From the NCBI GenBank assembly GCA_035610365.1, contig CM069432.1, positions 278,231,482 through 278,295,481 of the forward strand: a stretch of 64,000 nucleotides of DNA. Direction: 5' to 3'. The first letter of the stretch is position 1, and each line of letters opens with the position of its first letter. Origin of the DNA: Aquatica leii. Taxonomy: Eukaryota; Arthropoda; Insecta; Coleoptera; Lampyridae. The position numbers and the translations under genes are program-made. Below are positions 11,741-22,893 of this stretch, one piece after another. Below the pieces are notes generated by a model. That model had not been told where the DNA came from. It did not search any database and saw only the letters and a program-made list of their open reading frames with translations.

Positions 11741-13242
11741 TACCCAAGTAGCAAAAATCAGTTACAAAACGGTTGTAAAACTCTCTTGCAACTATGGTTT
11801 CAGTAAGGTATTTAGTTACAGAATAGTTGCTGAGTCTTTCCTGATACATTGTCAATACCGGATTTGGCCAGTTGCAAGGCAACTGCAGTAATATTATAAC
11901 CGTTTTACAACGTGTCTGAAACCGTTGCAATTACTACTTTGTAACTGTTTTGCAGCGTTGCTATAACGGTTTTTTACAAATCTTGTTTACCTATTCTGAA
12001 TCGTTTCTGTAATGGTTTATCATCACGGTTTTGTAATTGATTTGTAACATTGTAGTTACCGTTTACAGCAACTGCTATGTAACTGTTTTGAAAACATGCT
12101 TATTACCATTATTTGAAACTACTTTATAACCGCTTTTGTTAAGCAACTTATCCAAGATTTTAGTTACTAACTGCATCATAAAGATTAAAAATAAAGTAGA
12201 GATAAAAATATATTCATAAAAAGATACAGATATATAAAAAGTTATAATAAATGTACATTATTTAATTCTTTATAGTTTCTTATAGAACTAAATTCAAACA
12301 AAAAAGAATTTTTACATCTGTTGCAAGTAGGTACCAGTAAACAGGTTTTTACGGCAAATTTTCAAGAAAAGCGGATTATGTCTATTATTTATAAATTTTG
12401 TAAATAGTAAATGCATAAATTTTGTTAAGAGAAAAATTTCTTTGTGTTAAAAGACCATGGCGTATTAAGATATTCCTCACATGTTATAGTTTAATGCGTC
12501 TACGTAATTCTTAGTTGAATATTTGTATTAGGCTACAAATGCACATGTGCAATTATAATCGGTTCAATGATCATAATCTCGACTGGTTTTTTAAAGATTA
12601 TAGGTGTTCGCAATGGCGATCTAATTTACACGTTCTGATCACTGTGTGTAATATTGTAATGTCCTTGCAATCAAAGTCTATTTTATCCTAGAAGAAAATA
12701 AAATCAATTTAAAATTTGCTTACTTATAATTGGCAACTAATTCTTCAACGTTGATTAAATTAGAAACAGTAGTTTAAATGCACGATTAAAATTATAGTAA
12801 TATAATATACCAATAATTGTACTTACGTAGTTTTGAATTAGAAACACTTTCGGTACTGTTTATTGGATAATGATAATGGACTATGTGTCTTATAAAAATC
12901 TCGTAAAATTCACTTCTTCTGTTGCTGTTTGAAAGCATAGATTAACACTGTAGTGTAGTTTTAGAAATTCACACTTGTAACCATAGTTTCAAGACTGTTA
13001 CACTCGAAACCGAAATGAAGGTTTTAATGTCACTAAATTGACACTGTAGTTACATAAGGGTTTAAGAAAAACTTACTTATAACCATAGTTGTAAAATGTT
13101 TATTTCTGTAATAGATTTGAACCCTCAGTAAATTACGAAAGTTGCTGCTACGTTGCTGCAACGGTTTATTTACCATGGTGCTAATGTTACTAATTTGCAA
13201 CTGGTTACAACGTAACCACGGTTGCAAAATGTTGCTTGGGTA
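11741..13242. mobile_element. non-autonomous DNA transposon with TTAA duplications
   Basis: The ends are inverted: TACCCAAGTAGCAAAA at 11,741 and TTTTGCAAC..-like text ending gttgcttgggta at 13,242. TTAA lies directly outside each end (11,737-11,740 and 13,243-13,246). About 400 bp inside the left end and 300 bp inside the right end are built from degenerate repeats of GTAAC, GGTTGTAA and related blocks in both orientations. The centre is plain AT-rich DNA with no coding text. TTAA targets are used by piggyBac, Kolobok and some Sola elements. These ends do not match the nearby piggyBac relic. Confidence 0.75.
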
Positions 13243-13519
13243 TTAAAAGGATTTTTAATTATTTCAGTGGATTCTCGAATTTTTCGCTGATAGTAGTTTT
13301 CAAACATAATTTGATGACTCGTTACTAGCACGACTTCAAAAATTGTTTGAAACGACTTTATCTTTGATATTTCTTAACCCATTCTGAGTGCACGTAATTT
13401 TATACGCATATAGTTAAATGTTGAATACACGTGCGTAACCAGCCGTTTGAAATTTTGTCGGTTTTTCTATCTATTACGTCAAATTTAGTAATAAGTGAAT
13501 GTGTGATAGTGAGTCTGGC

Positions 13520-15230
13520 CCTTCTAGCATAAAAAGGCCTAAAATCATTGACAAAAATCCGCAAAATTTAACTGAGCAGGAAATGTTACATTTTTTATAT
13601 AATTATGATAAAGATGAAGACTACGAACAAGACACTTAAGAAAGTGAACCGGAGGAGGATGACGGTAAGTGATAGTATTGCCTTTATCTATTTTTTTATT
13701 TTTATTTTGTTTATTGTTTGATATGTAGTGGATGTAATTCCTATGGAGGAACAAATTGACGAGGCAGAGCAAGCTCAAATTGAGGACAGGATCGGCACGT
13801 GGCAGGATTACGCAACCAGTATGAGAAACCTTGACTTCGATGAAACAAAAGAAATGGTAGTGGAGTTGCCTACAAACGCCGAACCAACCGAATAATTCAG
13901 GCTTCTTGTTGACGATGAGTTCCTCAATAACATACCGAAAGAATCGAATGAGTATGCTGTTGAGTTGTTTACAAAAAAGAGTAGATCAGAGAGGGTCAGG
14001 ATTTCCTTATGGAAAAACTTCACTCAGAAAGAACTACTTAAGTTTATAGGATTAGTGTACCATATGGGGACAATAAAATTAAGCAGATTGCAAGATTATT
14101 GGAAGACTCCTCGTCTATTCAATTTAAAGTGTTTTTCCGAGCAAATGGGTCGCGATCGATTTCTGGGAATTTTCTCCACTTTGCTAGAAATCCTAGGCAA
14201 AATGAACCCATACCTGGTGATCGGTTATTTAAGATCAGACCCGTTATAAACTATTTTAATAACAAAATGCGAGAAATATATTATCCGGGTAAAAATGTAT
14301 CCCTTGATGAGTCGCTGACGCTGTGGCGTGGGCGACTCGTTTTCAGACAGTACATTTCAAACAAGAGACATCACTATGGTCTGAAACTATACATGCTGAT
14401 AGAACCAAATGGCCTGATATTGATTTTACGGTGTATACTGGACAATTGGATGAACTTAGGGGTAAGGGACCAGCCCAAAAAGTTGTCCTGCATTTGATGA
14501 ACAACAATCTAAATAAAGGACATTTAGTTTTTTATGGATAATTACTATAACAGTCCGGAATTAGCTAGAACGTTGCTAAATAATAAAACACATTGCACGG
14601 GAACATTACAAGTCAATCGAAAGGAAGTTGTGGGTACCAAATTGAAAATTGGTGAAACCACAGTCAAATATTTTGATGGCATTATGGTAGGAAAGTAGAG
14701 GGATAAACGCGAAGTTCTTATATTTCGACGGAATTTACAAATGATATGGTTGACGTAAGCAACAAAAGGGGGGTTGCAATAAAAAACCATTGACAATTGT
14801 TGAATACAACAAAAACATGAGGGGCATAGGTAAGCAAGACCAGATGATGGCATATTATCCATCTTTACGGAAGACCTTATTCAGGTACAAGAAGTTAGCC
14901 ATCCATGTACTCCAACTTCTTCTGTACAACTGTACATGTTGCACTGCAAATACTCCGATCAAAAAAATGATTTTTTATGATTACAGATTGATAATCATTG
15001 AAAAACTATTACCTGATGCCTCCAAAGCATCTAGCATACCAATAGTTAGTAAGCATATTCCATCTAAAATAAAGATACATGTAGAATCAAATCAAAAAGA
15101 TGACGTGTATGTAGCGAAAAGAAAATTAGAAAGGAGACAGTGTGGGAATGTGAGGTTTGTCCCGGCAAACTTAGACTGTGCCCTGAGTCTTGTTTTACAC
15201 TTTTTCATTCAAAAAAACAGTAGAATTTAA
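13520..15230 (+). pseudogene. piggyBac transposase, broken
   Basis: An acidic N-terminus (13,530-13,660) is interrupted by a canonical 64-bp intron (13,665-13,728). Next come the core blocks ELLKFIGLVYHMG, QDYWKTPRLF, NVSLDESLTLWRGR (first catalytic D), DNYYNSPELARTLL (second D), IMVGKXRDKREVL, and IGKQDQMMAYYPSLRKT with the third D region. It ends in a Cys-rich tail (CPGKLRLCPESCFTLFH), the degenerate C-terminal finger typical of the family. The text needs several frames and has stops, so the gene is dead. It would encode a cut-and-paste transposase that excises precisely at TTAA. Confidence 0.88.
13665..13728 (+). other. 64-bp intron in the piggyBac transposase gene
   Basis: GTAAGT at 13,665 and a pyrimidine-poor but clear TATGTAG ending at 13,728 separate two acidic coding stretches. 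The size is typical for small insect introns. Confidence 0.6.
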
Positions 15231-15629
15231 CCTTATCGATTTTTAGTAAAAAACAATTCTCATTTTTATGTTATTTCTTAGAACTTATGTTATTTTTCAT
15301 AAAATAGTTAGTAGTGAACAATAAAAGGTAAAAAACATGTAGTTTATTATCCTATCCTTTATTTCGACTACAAAAACAACTGAATCTAATTAACGGCATT
15401 TGGCGTCATGCGCACATTTTCCTAAAATTTTAGTATGTGCGTATGCCGCCATTTGCGTCTGTTCTTAAAAATGGTGTTAGTGACCTTGAAACATCATTTT
15501 ACCTAAAATACATAAATAAGAACGTGTTAGCCAGATTCAGCTCCTCAGGTAGGCTTCTACTCGTTTCTCCTATGTTTGCACGATGACAAAAGTAAGGAGA
15601 AAATATCGAGAAAAAAGCTTTATCCACAT

Positions 15630-16090
15630 TTTATCTGAAAGGTACAGATGCGTTGATGACATTTTTGTTATTTGACAACATGGTCCATCTACGCTCAACG
15701 GGTTTTTACAGTTTTACTCTGGAATTAGAAAAAACTTCTCTTTACCGTTTTTAGACATTTTAGTTAATCGAAATAAAGATAGTTTAGTTTAGTCTGTCAA
15801 ACCAAAAGTAACAGCGGAATTTATGTCTCAACCAGTGTCTATGGCTTATCTGCTTTATGTCAACGGTACCATGGACCGTACAGGAAAAATATTGTCTAAA
15901 CACAACATTGTTACTCGGTTCTCTACTCTTCCTAAATTGGATTGACTCTTAAATTTAATCAAATACGTTATTTCTTTTCAATCTGACGCTGTTTACAGCA
16001 TTCCTTGGTTGTGCATATATCGGAAAATCAGGTAGAAGCGTTTGAAATCGTAATAAGGAGCATCAGTGATGTAGTAGTCTTAAACAATCT
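15630..16090 (+). mobile_element. Penelope-like retroelement fragment
   Basis: Reads the end of a Penelope-type reverse transcriptase: RYRCVDDIFVI at about 15,640-15,672, then LPFLDILVNRNKDSLV, then RTGKILSKHNI near 15,880. A small endonuclease-like start follows at about 15,985-16,035 (AVYSIPWLC then AYIGKSGRS), matching the GIY-YIG domain that follows RT in these elements. This is 150 or so residues of a protein normally above 700. Stops and shifts are present. Upstream RT blocks are missing. Confidence 0.75.
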
Positions 16091-16099
16091 TTGAAGTCA

Positions 16100-16600
16100 A
16101 CGGTGCCGGAACACGTCCTAGAATTGTGTCATTAAATTATGTTTGAAAACACTAAAATTTTGGCAAAGTTTTTAATTACGTCAGTTTTTTTTTGTTTTAA
16201 CTACATATTCAATTCGCAGAAGTTTATATTGCAACTTATGGAATACTTAAATGTAAAGCTTAGGGGTCCCAAACAATATTGGAGCCTGGAACTTGCTTTG
16301 CTTCGTTTCAACGATAATGCCTGCTAAAAATAAAAAATTTATTTTCCTCTCAGTTAAGTTCATAGTTTTCATAAAAATAAATTTAAAATGATTTAATATT
16401 TTTTGACAATGACTTAGACTTTGGTATCTGCAGCTGAACCTTATTCCGACCTTCATTGTTACTTATTTTCTTGTAACATGTAACACGTCTACCACGATTT
16501 ATTAATACACTTTCAACTACCTGTGCTTTGAATGCTAAATATTTTTGATTATCTAAAGTGTGTTCCTCTATAAAAGATTAAGAGTTTCAAGAGCAGTGAT
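16100..16600. other. AT-rich stretch, nothing recognised
   Basis: Only short overlapping open frames on opposite strands. Confidence 0.5.
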
Positions 16601-16609
16601 ACGCGTGAC

Positions 16610-19388
16610 CGCGATATCAAAGTTGTTACGAACTGAAAGGAACGCCGTAAAAGCGTGGTGCGCAAGCGAACGATGGATTAAGTGCCAAGTGCTGCTAGCG
16701 TGCAGTACTTTCAGCAGTTAGTTAAAAAATACAACAATTCATGACCAAAATATGATTTCATCACAACAATTACAACAAGCGCTTTATTACATTGCACCTG
16801 TAACGCAAAATATGTATTATTCTCAACCGTCCTTATAATATTTACAATGTTTGCCACTTCCACAGTACAGCAGCCAACCAAATCTACTGAATTACAGTCA
16901 AACGTTTAAAATCTTACTATAAAAACAACAGAAGCAGCATTCTACCCAGCCCACAAATATTTCGGTCTCAAGTAGTAAGCAATCAAAATAACACACCAAC
17001 AATACCACAAAATAGTAAAAATACATGCAAACATATAGAGGATAAAACTTTTGAAACAAAAGATTTTCAAAAAATAGAATACAGGCGTACAAAATGCAAA
17101 AGGAATAAGACAGTCCGTAAAATGAAACCAGTGTGGATAAACAAAGGACAAATACAGGTAGTATACAAACAAAAAAACCCATTCCAAACACTCAACGATC
17201 TAACAGCAAAAGAAAAAAACTGAATGTAAACAACATAAGTAGACACATATGTAAACTACCACAAGAAAAGTGCTGCAAAGTGGTGTTAAGAAACCTAGCG
17301 CATACAACAGCACACGAGGAAATAGTAGAAACACTGACAGAATAAGTACATCTGGTACATGAGTGTTTGACAGAATAAAAAAAAACGCCAAAAAACTTAT
17401 TCTTCATATATATAGAGAAAAAAGTAAATAATGGTAATACAAAATAAAAATAAGAAATGTAGTAGTACGTTTTGAAACCCCAAGTAAAAAGCAAAATTGT
17501 TCAATGTTGCTACAAGCTTGTAGGTGTTACGAACCCTGCTCGACCAACTCGCACTAGCCGGAGATGGGCGCCAGATCTTACTAAGCAAAAACTCCTATTT
17601 TGATCAAGACAGAAGGTCGAAGCTTGCAACAAAATCAGGTTTGTAATCTTCAACAAACAAACAAAAAAGAAAGATATGTATAACAACTTTAATTTAATAT
17701 CGTCGATTATTAACAACGAACACAAAAATGTATCGTAAATTATTCAAGATGATTATATGAACGCCAGAAGTAACGGCAACAGACAATACATAGGCTTAAA
17801 TTACACATAGGGTGTATATAGAGTAAAAGAATAAATTGATAATGACAAGTATTCTATAGTTAACAGAATGCGACATACAAAATAATTAATTTAAAAAAAA
17901 ACTTACATGGTATTGAAACAATTGATGTAATTACGTAATTTAGAATAAAAAGAAAAATTTTCGTAAGAGACCTTAATGACAACGCAAATGTAATTAAATA
18001 ATAATTAAACAATCCAGTACTTGCCCGAAAAAAACGTTTTCATCGTTGAGTCGACCTGGAATTTTAATAATCAGAACAAATCGTGTCAGCACAATGACTC
18101 ACAAAAGCAAACATCTACAACACTATTAATTAATGTTAAAAGGAATGAGAAATAAGAACCGGTTATCGAATGCTGTTGCACACATTAAATTAAAGGTGAT
18201 ACCGCAGTCTATTGATTCGTAAGGAACAGTACATCGGAGAAAATTTCCTTCTCGATGCGTCCTTTTTTAGATTTAAGTTAGGCCTTCAAAATTATAATAT
18301 TTCCATTAAGGTATTTGGTCGATATTAACCTTTTATTGGTGGACAATACATCGAATACATGTGGACTAACACGTGTCGGGTCGTGCCTGTGATGAATAAA
18401 CTAATAGAAACGCGTTGTCGTTTTAGATCTTAGCTTCGACACGCGTTGATGACGTTAGAAAATTAATTTAGACATCACAAACACAATTTTTAAGTAATGG
18501 ACGGTTTAACGTCTTGACAGGAAGTGAAGTAAAAACGAAACTTTTTAGAGTGCGTCTGAAAGTAAAAATCTAACTTCAGTGTATAGAATATAACAATGTC
18601 AAGCATATGGTCATACCAAAAATCAATGCACTCAGAAATTTTATTGCGTCAAATGTGCAGGGCCACATGAACTTGCAATAAAAAAAGCAGATGTCAAATT
18701 TGCAAAATGCGTGCTTTGCAAAGAAGCACATCCCGTTAATTATAAGGAATGCAAAGTTTATTAAAACATTATAAACAAAAAATTTCTTACACGGAATGGA
18801 ACAGCAATAAATCGAGTAAACTCACATAGTGAGTTACCGCCACCATCACAATCAGAAATAATGCCTCCACAAAACATAAAAACCCCAAAAATACAACCAG
18901 CGGTGCAGTATGAGGTTGAAACAATAGCAAAACAACCACAATTCAACCAATATCCGGAATTATGCCAATAAAATTCATATTATAATATTATAACTCTTTT
19001 AAAACAACAAAATAACTATCTAGTGCAACAAAATACGAAACTAAAGCAACAAATAGAAAATCAACAACAATCTCTATTAAAACTAACACAAGAAATTCAA
19101 CAATTGGGAAAAGAAATGAGGCATGCTCAAAACTCCAAAAAATAACAGCTCAATTATACAAAATCGCACAGTGACTAAGCATTGCTTAAGTTTAATTCGT
19201 GTTGGTGGAACCGGTCGTAAGGAACTGCCTCAATAAACATTTTCCAACCTAGTAGAAAACAGCGGAAATAATTTCAATTAAAAACCCGGACAAACCACAT
19301 GAGCCTTCATTCTATTGACCGATTAGTTTGTTACCTGTCTTATCCAAAACTTTTAAAACAAGGTTAGTCAAAAGGTTAAATAAGATGC
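16610..19388 (+). mobile_element. Jockey-like LINE, left part (ORF1 and start of RT)
   Basis: From a probable ORF1 start near 16,672 the text reaches KVVLRNLAHTTAHEEIVETL (17,280-17,342), the PRE/C2HC-associated domain of Jockey gag-like proteins, and VVRFETPSKK (about 17,460). An unrelated insert of about 1 kb follows. ORF1 resumes at about 18,595 with zinc knuckles (CQAYGHTKNQC, CVKCAGPHE, CVLCKEAHPVNYKEC), then a Gln-rich coiled tail (18,990-19,140). Reverse transcriptase text (YxPISLLPVLSKTFKTRL) runs to 19,388, where the LTR element begins. The endonuclease is missing. Stops and frame changes are frequent. Confidence 0.8.
17526..18590 (+). repeat. insert in the Jockey ORF1, LTR-like start, shared with 58.1 kb
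   Basis: Unrelated DNA splits the Jockey ORF1 between the end of the PRE domain and the first zinc knuckle. It begins TGTTACGAACCCTGCTCG and shares about 200 bp with the reverse complement of 57,990-58,262 (landmarks: cgaac, ggccaactc, gggcgccagatct, gacag, aaacttgtaac). A TGTTACG start is common in LTRs of insect Gypsy elements. The right border is not resolved: TAGG flanks the start and also occurs at 17,789, but Jockey text resumes only at about 18,595. Confidence 0.45.
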
Positions 19389-21103
19389 TGTAACGTGTAA
19401 ATTTCTACTGCGAGTCAAAATCCGCCTGAGAGTTAGGCAACTAACAGTAACATCTGTGTCCTCGAACCGTAGTTCGAAATCACGCCTACGGAGGCGCGAA
19501 AGTTGTTAGTCGTCGACGAATTATATTCATTTTTATGCTGTTTGTGGATCGGTTTACAACAGGGGAACATCGGAGAGGTGAGGTAAATTGAATCTCTTTT
19601 CATCTGGTAACATCTTCTACACCGACGTTTATTTTAGCCTTTTGGAAATAAATCCGATTGAACCTCCGGTGCAAATAAAATCGGCACGATGTCTTGTGGA
19701 CGGCCAGACACATAAAGTGGGGTAGTATTCTTACACGTGTTAGTAATGGAGGCCAACCAACTAATCTTCACAATTTTTAGCTTCTTTCTTTGGGTCTTTT
19801 TCTGTCCTTGTTACGTTACGGGTGATATTAAAGTGGATGCTGGATACTCGATCTTCGCTTCGGACGTCTTCGTCTGTTGTTCTGAGGTAGATCTGCGGGT
19901 GCTTTTATCTGTAATCTAAGGGAAATGGTGAACGCGCTAAACCAGTTCGGATGTTCGACAAAGTAAGGAAAACTACTACGATATTCGAGGTATTTATGAC
20001 ACCTTTATATTGGAGTCGCGGGAGTCTCGCTGTCGACCTTATTTCGACCGGACGCTGTAGCCTTCGTTTAGCAGCGGCCGCGGTGCGTGCATGAGGAAAC
20101 AAAAGATCGTGTTCGTGTCGCCATTTTATCACATATTTCAACTAAGATCGATCCTCGTATAAATATATATAAATGATTGCGGAAGTGGGAGACGACGTCG
20201 AGTATAATTGTTTTCTTATTTAAGTTAATATCCCCTAACGTCAAATTTTATTGTAATTCATAACCTTCTTATATACAATAATTCTTTCAAATGTTAAAAT
20301 CACCTAACGTCAAACTTTATAATAGTTCATAATTTTTATACAATAATTCTTTTAATATTTTAACTGTGTAATGGTCAAGTCATTACAATTATTTATGATA
20401 ACTTCTCAATCACTTACAGTAATTATTAAATTTTATCAAAGGTAGAATTTTGGGAGTTACCCGTATCTCTGTATTAAATTGATGATTATTATTTACCGGT
20501 CCTATGACGCTTGATCAAGTTGTCCCCAGACTGTACGTTAATTAGCGGGAACGCGTCTATCTAGTAAATCATCGCTACCGTAGCCGCGGTAATTATTAGC
20601 TACGTAAGCGATCTTAGCTTGTGTGGCTTCCAAACTCTATTTGCTGTTACTTATATATGTATACTTGTAATTGATAATTGTGCTTAATAATTTTTTCTCT
20701 GTGGGGTTATATAAATAATTGTCAGGAGTTACCAGTGGCGTAACCGTCGCAGTTGTGTTTCTTCCGTTGGAAGGAGATAGTGAATCATTTTTAATAAATG
20801 GTTATTGTGAATACTACATATGTTTTCTTTTGGGGAGACTTCGGGTCTAGGCTTTCCTTTTCTCTTCCCTAGACCATAATTTCTGCGGATAACAGTTCGA
20901 GAGAAGGTGGCGCACTTGGGCATTCAGCTTACCGGAACTAATTGAGTATCTTAGGATTTTCTTCAACCCGACGACCACCTGCGGCGAGGCTAGCCAAAAA
21001 GGTAAGCGATAACATCTGGTTAATGACTATGAAGTGATACGGTTCTTCATTCCTTGTTTCTTTCTCCACCTTTCCCCATTAGATCACAATAAATATTGTA
21101 ACA
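19389..21103 (+). repeat. 5' LTR of the young Gypsy-type element
   Basis: 1,715 bp, TG...CA ends. It includes a duplicated small open frame (19,737-19,919) that is repeated in the 3' LTR and is probably not coding. A solo relative lies at 51.3-53.1 kb. Confidence 0.93.
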
Positions 21104-21540
21104 AATATTTCTGGCACCAGCAACGTGAGGCCTTCGACGATTTTCTTCTTGAACGGGTTCTGACGGTGAATAAGTGCTACTGTTTACTTGCTTAAATTTC
21201 TTATTAATTACTACCTCCTGCTTATTATTATTTTTTTCTAGTAGTATAGAAGCTCAAGTTATACTTTTCTAAAGTTTTACTCATTAGTTGCTTGCTTATA
21301 TTTTTCTACCTAGTGGGTGAAATCTTTTTTTTCTTTCTCTTTTTTGCTAGAGTTTCGAATACTATTACGTGGGTTCGCGTTTTTGTGGACTGCTACAATT
21401 AATTTTAGTTTGGGATTTTGTGTTTAGCTATAGGTTTTGCTTAAGGGAGCCGCTTGTGTTGTCAATTTTAATTATACTCTTACCGATTACTCATAGGATT
21501 ATTTGGTGTTAAAATCTTAGTGTGTTATCTCGTGTGAACC

Positions 21541-22893
21541 ATGTATTCTTTAGAAGACGAACTTCAATTTCTTACTTCATCGGATTCTGAGGCGGAAATA
21601 AACTTGGCCGATTGGGATGTAAACTTCTCAGGTGAAGATCCTTTTGAACTGATGAATTTTTTAACTAGAGTCGACGAATTGTGTATGTCTCGCGGTGTTT
21701 CGCACCACCAGCTTTTTCTTTCAGCTTCTGAGGTACTGTCCGGTAAAGCTCTTTTTGTATTTAGAGCCCGACGCTATTCTTTGCGTTCTTGGAAGGATGT
21801 TGCTACTCTTTTGAAAACGGAATTTCTACCGTTAGACTATGATGAACGTCTGCTATATACTATCCAGAACTGTAGGATGCAACCTAACGAATCGATTGGA
21901 ATGTATGTTGCTACTATCCGGCATCTTTTCATGCAATTGCTAGAACCAGTCTCGGAGAAGACACAACTGAAGATCATACGTCGCAATCTGACTTCATTTT
22001 ATCAGTCTCACTTTGCACTCATCGATATTACATCTTTTTCACAATTGATATCCTTAGGCAAACGTTTGGAATCGAATCTTAGCTCAAATAATTCTTTTAA
22101 CTTTTCGACATTTGAGGAAAATGATCGACTTCTAGAACCACCTTTGGGTTATCCAAACAAAACTGCTGCTTCTATATCTTCGACTAAGGCTGTCGCTGGT
22201 TCTCTTCCAACTTCGTCGGTTCCTTCTTTTGCTACTACTTGTGTTCACTGTGGTCCTAAAGCTGAGAAAGCTTTACGACATGTTCGTTCTTTAGCTTCGC
22301 TTCCACCAAATTTTTCTTCGATTGCTAGGTTTATTCGTCCCACTACCGATCCTTGGTATCTAGGTCTAATTGCTAAAGCTTCTACTTTTCCGCGACGTTA
22401 CTCTCGTTGGTGTATTGTGGAAAATCTGTTATGTAAACGTGTACGTATCTCTCGATCTGATCCTTGTGTATGGAAATTAGTTGTTCCATCAGATCAACGC
22501 AAACAGCTAATCTCTTATCACCATCTTCCATCTAAGGGTGACCATCGTAGTGTTAAAAGTACGTTGGACGGTCTTCGCTCGCACTTCTACTGGCCACATA
22601 TGAGGTCTAAAGTTGCTGAATACATACGGTCTTGCTGTTGTAACTCGCGACAAAACAATACTATGGGATCACACTCTCGCTTATTGCCAAGTACTATGAA
22701 GCGTTCTAACAATAGGGTTGCTAATAGGTTTTCTACCCATCGACATGAAGATACTACACCTGCTCAAGAGGTAAAAGCTGCATCTCTCTCTTTTCCATCG
22801 AGTTCTTTGGTTTCTTCTACTGATGCATCGACGTTTCTTTCTCTTGATCGTTCGCTTTTCTTTCATCGGCGTCGCAAGCGTCGTAAATTCTAA
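21541..22893 (+). CDS. single ORF of the young LTR element: gag-like plus integrase zinc-binding-like parts
   Basis: 450 codons. The first 190 or so residues read as a Ty3/Gypsy gag (MYSLEDELQF start, an FSGEDPFELMNFL block and the RMQPNESIGMYVATIRHLF block typical of retrotransposon gag). A Ser/Thr-rich stretch follows. From about residue 310 the text resembles the N-terminal zinc-binding domain of integrase, with YHHLPSKGDHRSVKSTLDGL and FYWPHMRSKVAEYI followed by cysteines. It is treated as a fossil element; the parts between (protease, RT, RNase H) and the integrase core are not seen. Such an element would depend on proteins made elsewhere. Confidence 0.75.
   Translation: MYSLEDELQFLTSSDSEAEINLADWDVNFSGEDPFELMNFLTRVDELCMSRGVSHHQLFLSASEVLSGKALFVFRARRYSLRSWKDVATLLKTEFLPLDYDERLLYTIQNCRMQPNESIGMYVATIRHLFMQLLEPVSEKTQLKIIRRNLTSFYQSHFALIDITSFSQLISLGKRLESNLSSNNSFNFSTFEENDRLLEPPLGYPNKTAASISSTKAVAGSLPTSSVPSFATTCVHCGPKAEKALRHVRSLASLPPNFSSIARFIRPTTDPWYLGLIAKASTFPRRYSRWCIVENLLCKRVRISRSDPCVWKLVVPSDQRKQLISYHHLPSKGDHRSVKSTLDGLRSHFYWPHMRSKVAEYIRSCCCNSRQNNTMGSHSRLLPSTMKRSNNRVANRFSTHRHEDTTPAQEVKAASLSFPSSSLVSSTDASTFLSLDRSLFFHRRRKRRKF

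Larger units (their letters stand above)
13374..15467 (+). mobile_element. piggyBac transposon relic
   Basis: Contains a decayed piggyBac transposase. The limits given are the nearest TTAA sites outside the coding text: TTAACCCATTCTGAGTGC at 13,374 and TTAA at 15,464. The CCC after the left TTAA fits piggyBac ends, but I could not show a convincing matching inverted repeat on the right, so the ends are provisional. Confidence 0.6.

Noticed and set aside
16898-17494. Hydrophobic minus-strand ORFs that look like membrane proteins
   Set aside because: They are antisense to the A-rich Jockey ORF1, whose Lys/Asn codons read as Phe/Leu on the other strand.
17526-17792. Short 263-bp element ending at 17,788 with TAGG duplication
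   Set aside because: The 4-bp match may be chance, and the Jockey ORF1 does not resume there, so the border could not be accepted.
19737-19919. 60-codon ORF starting MLVMEANQLIFTIF, repeated at 25,054-25,236
   Set aside because: It lies inside both LTRs and is duplicated only because the LTRs are. The solo LTR at 51.3 kb does not keep it open.
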